From Agelas oroides (Eukaryota > Porifera > Demospongiae > Agelasida > Agelasidae): 64,000 nt of DNA. Below the pieces are notes generated by a model. The model did no database searches, had not been told where the DNA came from, and worked only from the letters and a program-made list of their open reading frames with translations. The stretch covers positions 4,836,015 to 4,900,014 of the forward strand of contig OX422204.1 of NCBI GenBank assembly GCA_949130485.1, read 5' to 3'. Of this stretch, positions 56,905-64,000 are shown piece by piece. Numbering within the stretch: the stretch's first letter is position 1; each line of letters begins with the position of its first letter. The translations under genes and the position numbers were made by a program.

Positions 56905-58240
56905 AGGTAAGTGTTGCAGATTGGGAGCTTTTGATGACACAATGTCGTTCTCAGTACAAGCTGTTGCTTAATACAATGTTGCCAAGCTTCATAATGCTGG
57001 AGAGCCTATTGGCACCATCAAAGCTGTTCACACTGGTCCCAATGCCAGCAAAGCATCTTCAGAAGATGCTTCAGGATGTGAGCCAGTCATCTACCTTGCC
57101 CGTGGTGCCCGGGTTATGCTCACTTCTAACCTATGGACAGATGCTGGCCTTGTAAACGGCGGAATGGGAACAGTTCAGGCCATTTGTTACCAGAGTGCAG
57201 GTCCACCTAGCCTTCCTTTAGCTGTGATGGTGAAGTTTCATAAATACTGGGGTCGAACTTTGCATGATGGGAGTGTTCCAACTGTTCCCCAACGATGCTC
57301 TTGGATACAAAATAGTAGTGCATATTCATGGCTACAGATCCCCCTCAAACTTGCTTGGGCAATCACGATATACACAAGGCCAGGAGCTTATGAGCGGCGA
57401 AGCCGCGAAGGAGCGTGTAACTCCGGTTCCATTCAAATCCGGATTACTTACGTATTTCCGTTTTGGTGAGGCGCAATGCGCGTCATGCGGTCTATCACCT
57501 ATACTTGAGGTCATGCGGCTACGTGAGAAAATAAACGATGCCAGAATTGCAAGTACAAGAAATAGTGACTCTAGACTCCACAAGACAACGAACAAGAATA
57601 CTTCTTGAACTTTGAATATCAGGCAGAAACACACTGAAAGGCACGGAAGCCGCTGTTATCGGCGTTTTAAAAAGTCGATCCATAGATACTATACACTTCC
57701 GTGTATAGTATCTATGGTCGATGGTATAGTATGGTAGTGTATAGTATCTATGGTCGATCGAGCCATCGGAGATACCTGCTGCAACCGTAGACTGCGCTTC
57801 GCAAACGAAGCCGCCTCAGAACGGTGAGGGGTCCCGGCATCTTCGAATCTTACGCGTTTCTGAGGCAGATCGCTTTCGCCGTCACCTGTTCGCTTGCCCA
57901 TTCCTCCGCGGCTAGGTCAAAGGGCGTACGCGTTCTGAGTGAGTGTAAAATTTCTCACATCGCTATTACGGAACACGTGGGGTTTTATGTCGTCACTATG
58001 ACGCTTGATTTGAAGCGTGGTTTCCTTATTTGGAAGTTCGTTCGCTAATAATTTTGATTTGGATGGCACTCGGGTGTATGCGGTAGTTACACGCTCCTTC
58101 GCGGCTTCGCCGCTCATAAGCTCCTGACAAGGCCCAGGGGCTTACCCTGGATAAAGTAGTTTTTGATATTGGAAAGGAGTTTAGTGCGGGACTCACGTTT
58201 GTTGCATGTTCACGTGTGCGTCACCTCTGCTGCAGCCTGT
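56905..58240 (+). pseudogene. PIF1/Helitron-type helicase, C-terminal fragment split by an insertion
   Basis: Read through, the pieces are SVADWELLMTQCRS, AKLHNAGEPIGTIKAVHTG, LARGARVMLTSNLWTDAGLV + NGGMGTVQAICY (helicase motif V region) and PLKLAWAITI. After the 746-bp insertion they continue KAQGLTLDKVVFDIGKEFSA and FVACSRVRHL (motif VI region). Breaks: a frame change near 56955, an in-frame TAA near 56970, a 2-base expansion near 57371 and the insertion itself. Helitron Rep parts are not seen, so whether this came from a Helitron or a cellular PIF1 paralogue is undecided; Helitron-type is favoured by the wording of the motifs. Confidence 0.75.
57381..58126. mobile_element. 746-bp element with 42-bp perfect inverted ends and 7-bp duplication
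   Basis: Both ends start CAGGAGCTTATGAGCGGCGA and are identical for 42 bp. ACAAGGC flanks both sides (57374-57380, 58127-58133). The TIR itself contains GGCGAAGCCGCG, a mini-palindrome. The centre holds a near-perfect hairpin (CCATAGATACTATACAC and complement, 57681-57718) plus a third copy. A minus frame at 57689-57901 is unrecognised. A 7-bp duplication does not settle the superfamily. Confidence 0.88.
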
Positions 58241-58528
58241 TCATAGCCCTTCCCTCTCTCCACACCTCCACTATCAGATGAACTACTGGCCTCCAAACAA
58301 GATGACATCTCTGCTGTGTCTACATTTCCCTTACATGATATTCATTGCCTGTTCATGCTATACAGTTATTTTCTGGTTGTGTTAAGGTAGGACAGCTGTT
58401 GCAGTGATATGTGTTGCCCCAGGGAATGTGTGCCCCCGAACACTTATCCCCAGTGATATCTGTTCCCCCAAACAGATATCAATGCCATACTTGGCAACAT
58501 TAATATCACTGATATATGTTTCCCAGGG
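58241..58528. other. Repeated TGATAT/TTCCCCC phrases
   Basis: TGATATGTGTTGCCCCAG, TGATATCTGTTCCCCCA and TGATATATGTTTCCCAG recur at ~45-70 bp. TTAA GGTAGGACAGC at 58382 resembles an end of the TTAA-flanked family. Confidence 0.45.
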
Positions 58529-58873
58529 TTAACTGTTCCCCCATGAAAAAGATATGTGAAATCTCGTGTCAGTGTTCATAGGTACAATATATAATATTAT
58601 GATTTCCAGTGTTAACTGTTTCCACAGCCACAGAGCAAAAGCACAGAACAGAGATGTTGTAAATCTATAAGTAGATCTAACTTTCCAATACTGTTCTGGG
58701 ACTGCTTTCACCAGAAAATAGGTATCATGAAACCACTCCCTGCATTTGAAGCACATTATCCCATTAAATGGCATTCTGCATGTGCAGTATACTGTTAGTT
58801 CTTCAATTTTCGCTGGCTTGGTAATGGGTCGACAGATTCTTACAGTTGGGAATCCCTTCACTTCACCATACAT
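58529..58873 (-). pseudogene. PHD-finger-like exon
   Basis: The frame begins MYGEVKGFPTVRICRPITKP and contains YCTCRMPFNGIMCFKCREWF + HDTYF followed by VPEQYWK. The pattern C-x-C...C-x2-C...W-F-H is that of a PHD-type zinc finger; its last Cys pair is missing after YWK, where the frame runs into low-complexity residues. PHD fingers read histone tails, but here it is more likely a transposon-borne or relic copy. Confidence 0.5.
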
Positions 58874-59127
58874 TGTTAATGCTTGCTAGGACATGTTGGA
58901 TTCACGGTAAATGCAGGTAGATGCCCTCACACAGTGAGGTAGCAAATGCTACTGCAAATAATCCACAGTCTGAGATTCCATACTGCACATTCATGATGAA
59001 TTGTGCTCAGCTCTGTGAAGAGAAGTGATGCGACTTGCTCTCTATTTCTGTATGAGAGGTGTTTTCCTCCATCGCAGCCGGGAAACATATATCACTGCGT
59101 GCCACTGATGTTTTTGCAAAGGGGAAA

Positions 59128-59335
59128 AAACCTCAATTTTTAGCTAAAATAAAAATTTGCACCCTCTCCAAGGCCCCAGTCTGACCACATCATCAACACA
59201 CACACTAAACAAGTAAAAACTTTACATATGGATTTGTCCTGGGAACACTTCAATTCCAGTCTAAAGGCCAAAACACACATTTGACCTCAAAAACAGTAAT
59301 TTTGGCTATGCTGGCTTTCAAGAAAAATTTGACAC
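59128..59335 (-). mobile_element. Relic of the TTAA-flanked element family
   Basis: Matches the middle of 46760-47736 in the same orientation (AAAATTTGCACCCTCTCCAA, GGATTTGTCCTGGGA). It is cut at ~59335 by the element that starts GACTCCCC. Confidence 0.75.
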
Positions 59336-60840
59336 ATGACTCCCCTCGGACGCTAATGACTCCCCTAGGTACCTCACGCTTATAGGTATCAATGGTTGGG
59401 GAATCACTCACGCCTAGGCATCAATGTGTTATGCACCCACGGAGAGAGGATTTTAATGCAATGATACTATGACTTCTCAATGACAAATCTAGCTAACAAT
59501 GGCACAATATTATCAATAAGTACATTATGACATTAATTTTCTGCAGCTAAAGGACAGCGCGTGTAGCAGAATGTTCATACGGTTGCTACTGTGTACAGTA
59601 GCCACACTCCCACAATTTTGGGGGTCTTTTGATCCACATGCATGAGTAATATCCCATCCTTCACAAGCTTCCCGTGTTTCTGGGGGCGAATATCAACATA
59701 CGTAGTGTGCTATCGCTTGTACAGTCCGTTCACCTTTCGACAGAGTGTTTTTTTTTTTGTTTTGTTTTTTCTATAAAATTTATGTCATAAATGACAAAGG
59801 CAACATGAGTATAGCTGATAGCTAATGTGAGACATGTGCCTCAAAGTGATACAACAAGGATCTTTTAAAGGAGGAGATAGAAGAACATAATTTAACTGAG
59901 TCAGGCAAATTGTTCCAGGAGGAGATTACAGAAGGTACAAATGAGTGATACATGTAATTAGTATGTGCAAAAGGTCTAGTAAAATGAAACGTACTTGTAC
60001 GATTAAGGTGGTATGGTAAATTACTTTTACAAAGATACTAGATGGGAAGTCCATATGACCACTAACAATATTGTACATTGCAGTTAGCTTAAGATATTTA
60101 CGACGAACTGACAGACGGGGGAGGTTGAGCAGTTGCAACATACTGTCATAGTCTAAGTCCCATTGCTTGAGACAGACTTTACAAGCAAATTTTTGCACAG
60201 CTTCCAGTGACTGCATGCCCTTGTTCAAGAATGGGTCCCAGAGTTGGCAGGCATACTCCAAGTGAGGTCTTATGCATGTACGATAGATAAGCAGCAGGGT
60301 GTTGGAGTCAGCCCAGCTATAAAACTGTCTGTACAACATCCCAACTAGCTTCCTGGCCTTAGCACATCTATGTTCGATGTGATCAGACCAGGTTAGCCTG
60401 GATGACACCAAAACTCCTAGATATAGCGATAGCTTTCAACCTGCTCTAATGTCACGCCACCCAGTAGGAGTCCTGAAGGAGGTAGATTGGGGTGTATCTT
60501 CCTTGAGCAAATGAGATACTTGCATTTGTGTGGGTTCATCGTCAAGTAATTGGTGCTAATGCAATCCTGTATGGCATCGATATCAGTTTGTAGGCCACTA
60601 TAATCCTCAGGATGACTGATTGGTTTGCTGTGTTATATGCTGAGCCAGGAGTTTGCAAATTCAGACATCGTGTTATCACTCTACTATATATCTGTGGTGC
60701 TATTCGGAAAATCACTCCCCATCGGTTTGTAGCCGCGCGTCATCACGGTCGTAGGGGAGTCATTCCCACCAGGGGGGAGTCACTTCCGCCTTAGGCGTCA
60801 ATGACCGGGGAGTCACTCACGCCGGGGAGTCATTCACGCC
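59336..60840. mobile_element. Putative element with GACTCCCC subterminal repeats, containing a LINE fragment
   Basis: TGACTCCCC occurs near 59337 and 59357 in one direction, and GGGGAGTCA near 60750, 60773, 60807 and 60824 in the other, giving mirrored clusters of short repeats at both ends. TIR boundaries are not sharp. The interior includes the LINE piece at 59926-60610. Confidence 0.5.
59926..60610 (-). pseudogene. LINE reverse transcriptase 3' fragment
   Basis: Read on the minus strand: YSGLQTDIDAIQDCISTNYL + TMNPHKCKYLICSRK, then after a 2-base break near 60418 VSSRLTWSDHIEHRC, YRTCIRPHLEYACQLWDP and LEAVQKFACKVCLKQWDL. This is the thumb/C-terminal part of a non-LTR reverse transcriptase of CR1/Jockey type. 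The 5' end is truncated at ~60610. Confidence 0.8.
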
Positions 60841-60844
60841 TCTG

Positions 60845-60981
60845 ACAATGTGCCAGACTCGTATACTAGCCGCGGCTACTATTCGAGGGCGACGTTTATT
60901 TCACTCAGAGCTTTGAAAATGGGAGGCTACTATTTGAGGGCGGCTACTATTTGAGGGCGGCGTCTGATCGAAGAAATACGG
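60845..60981 (-). other. Single end of a TA-flanked pogo-like element
   Basis: The complement begins TACCGTATTTCTTCGATCAG and continues GACGCCGCCCTCAAATAGTA with GGCGGCTACTATTTGAGGG repeated. The partner end is not visible in the window. Confidence 0.5.
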
Positions 60982-62936
60982 TATATGCATAGCATGTCTT
61001 TTCGTTTGCACACATCTGACATTTAAAGAAAAACGAAAACGCTTTTAAACCCCCTGTAAATGGTAAATGGATGTGCATGTGCCATATAGGAGGATGGTTG
61101 ACTTGATGTGTAACATCACTCATCAGTGACATAATATCGTGTATCAGCTTGCTCAGGCTCGCCCCCACAATGTTCTACACTAGTTATTTCTCTCTCTACA
61201 AATTTACATGCCAACACAGTGGCATAGGCAGAAATGCTGGGTTTTCTATAGAGCTTCCTTACGCTGGCTTTTGTAATTTCCCCACGTTCAGAAAGCTGGG
61301 CTCTCTAATCACTTTTCAGTTGCACAGGAAAATTGATTAGAAAATTTCTACTGTATTAATATTGTTGCAATGTATAGAGTGCAGTGATTACATATACTCC
61401 TGATTACGCAGCTGGGTGCCATATTCACTAAATATGGCGTAAATTATTTAACAAACTTTCCCGTGCAAACCGTTAGCATATCATCGGGAAAGTTTGTTAA
61501 ACAATTCTATTTCAGGTCAATTCTAATCACTAGAGAGAGATTGTTAGTTAATGTGATGTGTATAATGTGTACGCATCTAGCTTTCTATCAACGTTCTACA
61601 GAACGACGTCGTGAATGACTATACACTTCGCACTTCGCTTGAACGACAATTCGCGCGACAAGTTCATGACATTCAGCGACTTTCACAGTACACCGCCGCA
61701 AAGAATTTTGATTCTTGCGATCATTTATGGGTCATTTGTAGTAGACAAGCAAACGTGAAGATGTCCAGCATTTCTAGAGTCATGCTTGAATGGAAAATTG
61801 TTGATACGTACAAGCATACGTTTATACATATACATACAAATTGTGAACATTTGTGAACGTTGTGAGCATGCACAGAATGGTTTTGAGTCAAGTGAGAGCA
61901 ATGGGCATTGGCTTCAATGAAAAGGAATTAGCATACAACTTGTGAGCATTTGTGAATGTGTCTGAGAAAGCAGTACTAGTACATCACTGACACCTACGTT
62001 CTACACATGGCACTCTACCGCTTGACGGTCTCGTTCAATCGCGAGCGGTTGTTTGTGACACTCTTACAGTGAAGGTAGTGACAGTCTTCGTTCTTTGTGG
62101 GCTTCAACTATGTCTAATTCTGTAACAGTAGCTATATAGTCGGTGCTGAAAAACAGCTTCGGCACGCTAGTGTGAAACTTTGTTGCTTGAAGGTTTTAAC
62201 TCAACGGCTGTTTGATAAGTTAACTCACACACTGGTCTGTTCGAAGATTGTTCTCGACGGCAGGCCACTGGGACGGCTGTTTGCTAACTCACACTGTCAC
62301 TGGAGAATCGCTCTCCCATCCCGGACCCCAGTACGGCATGCAACAGCTCAGGCCTTGCTTGGGCAATGTCACGTAAATACAGCCTATAGCGAGCTAGGGC
62401 GACGCAGACGGCGGCTGATGTGGATGGGTGACTTTGCATAAAACTTAGACCTGGAGATATGGCTCGTTGTTTGTTCATTCATATACACAAAGTACAATGC
62501 GGGCGGTGCGGACAATGTGTATGTTGGGATTCACTTTGTTCACCGATTCTGAGGTCTGGCACGTGCGCTGTGCATTACGTAATGCATCACTCGAGTCGTC
62601 CGATCCGAGTGCAGAGGGAAAGTTGGCGTGCCCGAAACACAGAAAAGCAAGGTGAGGGCGAAATTTATGTAAAGCTAGTCTGAAATGCCCCTGCAAAGTG
62701 ATAGTCTGATAGTTGAGGCAGAAATTTGGGATCTGTGCCTGCCAGTGGTACACATGTGATTTATAAGTTACATGTGTGCCACTGGCAGGCTGCATACTCT
62801 TGATGACACCCCAGCTTGAAGTGCTCAAGCATCTTGGCCATGAAAACTTTGATGACAACAGGTCAGCAGAATTGAAGCAATTTTTCCATTTATCGCTGTT
62901 TGGGAAGATGTTTGGATGAAGTATGGCCTTAGTTTA
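60982..62936. other. No supported gene; two hairpins
   Basis: 61447-61463 and 61485-61501 form a 17-bp perfect stem (TTTAACAAACTTTCCCG). 62737-62757 and 62770-62790 form a 21-bp stem with one mismatch (GCCTGCCAGTGG...). Short frames (62172-62441, 62475-62858) overlap and have no domain. 62815-62925 reads LEVLKHLGHENFDDNRSAEL in one frame and may be an exon of an unknown gene. Confidence 0.4.
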
Positions 62937-63295
62937 GGGTCCATTCACAAACAGGTTTGTGTCACACTTAGGGGGGGGGGGGGGAGTTGGCATGTGACAT
63001 TATGATCTTATTAAACCACAGTATACTGGTACCCCGTGTTTGTTGGAGCTATTAAACTTGTTTGTGGGCAAAGCACGGCGCTATAGTTGCGACTGCAGCT
63101 GGGATCTACCAGGATCAGGGGTGGACAGGAGTCTCTGCTGGGTTTATGTGCTTGACACTTTTATAGTAAGCTGTTCATTGTTCTGTGGTGTTTTGACAAG
63201 TTGTCGTTAGGACTTTGGGGGGGGGGGGGGGGGGGTCTGGAGTTAAAGTCATAATGACGTTAAGTGTGAGCACAAACCTGTTTGTGAACGGCCCC
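62937..63295. mobile_element. PIF/Harbinger-like MITE, 359 bp, TTA duplication
   Basis: Ends GGGTCCATTCACAAACAGG and, complemented, GGGGCCGTTCACAAACAGG extend to CACACTTA. TTA flanks both sides (62934-62936, 63296-63298). Two long G runs (near 62972 and 63218) lie in the arms. Confidence 0.85.
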
Positions 63296-63298
63296 TTA

Positions 63299-64000
63299 GA
63301 TCAGAAGAAGCTACATGGAAGCTACCAAATTGTTTATCGACAATACAGAGTTTGTTGGGATTGCCATTTTCTCCCTAAGGAGCTTGAATAACTCCATGGT
63401 GGGTGTCATTAACCTTACGCCTTGGCTGATGATTACATAATCCAGACCAAACCAACCACAGCACAGATTGCATTCAGTGTCATGCACAGGGAAGGGTCAG
63501 GTGGCTTCTCAGAGGGTTTGTGTGTTTGTGGAATGCACTCAGAGGAGAAGTTGATTTGTTAGCGTTTGAAAGAGGACTCAAGTTTAAAATTGGTACCTGC
63601 TTATAACTCTTTAGTTAAACCCCACCCTTTCACCACAAAGTGTCTGCTGACAGCCTGACACAAGCCAAATACCTAATTGGGCTTACTGCAGATTTTTAAA
63701 CAGCAATATAATGCAGGAGCAAGTAAAAGTACTTCAATTGTGCTGCTAAAAACTTGTGATTCTTTAACACAAAGCATTTATTTATCCTTCATCTAAAATT
63801 ACAAGGATTCTGACTTTTGTCACGAGACCCTTTCCTCCGTCAGTTGGGTTTTAGCACAAGACTGGTAGACGACAAAATTAAGTACCTGAGTGATTTACAG
63901 CCATGTGTCTGATTGGCCGCACTTAACACACGAAAGCTCATCAAGTCACCAGACCCTTATCTGTGAACAGGAGGGAGAACATGATGTCACATCACAGTGG
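63299..64000. other. No supported gene
   Basis: 63300-63520 is locally protein-like in one frame but has several stops, and no family is recognised. The MITE at 62937 may have interrupted an older coding segment running from ~62815. Confidence 0.3.

Noticed and set aside
56631..57155. 174-codon frame starting in the 49-bp repeats
   Set aside because: Its first half is tandem repeat and its second half is out of frame with the helicase homology.

Overview
The window looks like a piece of animal nuclear DNA, probably from an early-branching metazoan such as a sponge or cnidarian. Genes are split by short GT-AG introns. An astacin-type protease is followed by scavenger-receptor (SRCR) exons. 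Most of the remaining sequence is decayed mobile elements of eukaryotic families. There are no operons, bacterial signals, rRNA or recognisable tRNA genes. The organism call is inference from gene content only.

Layout. 1727-5463 is a near-complete two-gene DNA transposon with ~77-bp inverted ends. It carries a THAP + DDE transposase on the minus strand and a SAP/SWIM/YqaJ-nuclease gene on the plus strand, a combination known from ISL2EU-type elements. 7643-11941 is a second composite element with ~490-bp inverted ends, a retroviral-integrase-like DDE gene and a RING-like accessory gene. A pogo-like MITE sits in the accessory gene's intron. 13787-15480 is a fragment of a reverse-transcribing element, probably DIRS-like. 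16929-21478 is a 4.5-kb TA-flanked inverted-repeat element that holds several nested elements. 23160-24262 is a dead LINE.

24269-32130 is a tandem segmental duplication of the 5' part of an astacin gene. The astacin and SRCR exons then run from 31808 to 36973. The copy seen here is broken by a frameshift and a CGA-to-TGA type stop.

37000-48000 is dominated by minisatellites (units of 43, 52, 27 and 20 bp), a foldback element, a small hAT-like element with a perfect 8-bp target duplication, and two opposed copies of a TTAA-flanked element. 48779-49679 is a LINE 3' end containing a perfect 60-bp palindrome. 50272-51224 is a small TIR element with a gene remnant. 51690-54430 is a patchwork of local duplications ending in a THAP exon. 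56905-58240 is a PIF1/Helitron-type helicase pseudogene split by a 746-bp element with 42-bp perfect inverted ends. The last 6 kb holds another LINE remnant and a third PIF/Harbinger-like MITE.

The only host-gene candidate with real domain support is the astacin-SRCR gene. Everything else recognisable is transposon-derived. Many insertions can be resolved to the base from target-site duplications, and one is confirmed by an empty paralogous site inside the window. Frame breaks could be true decay or assembly error, and sequence alone cannot always separate these.
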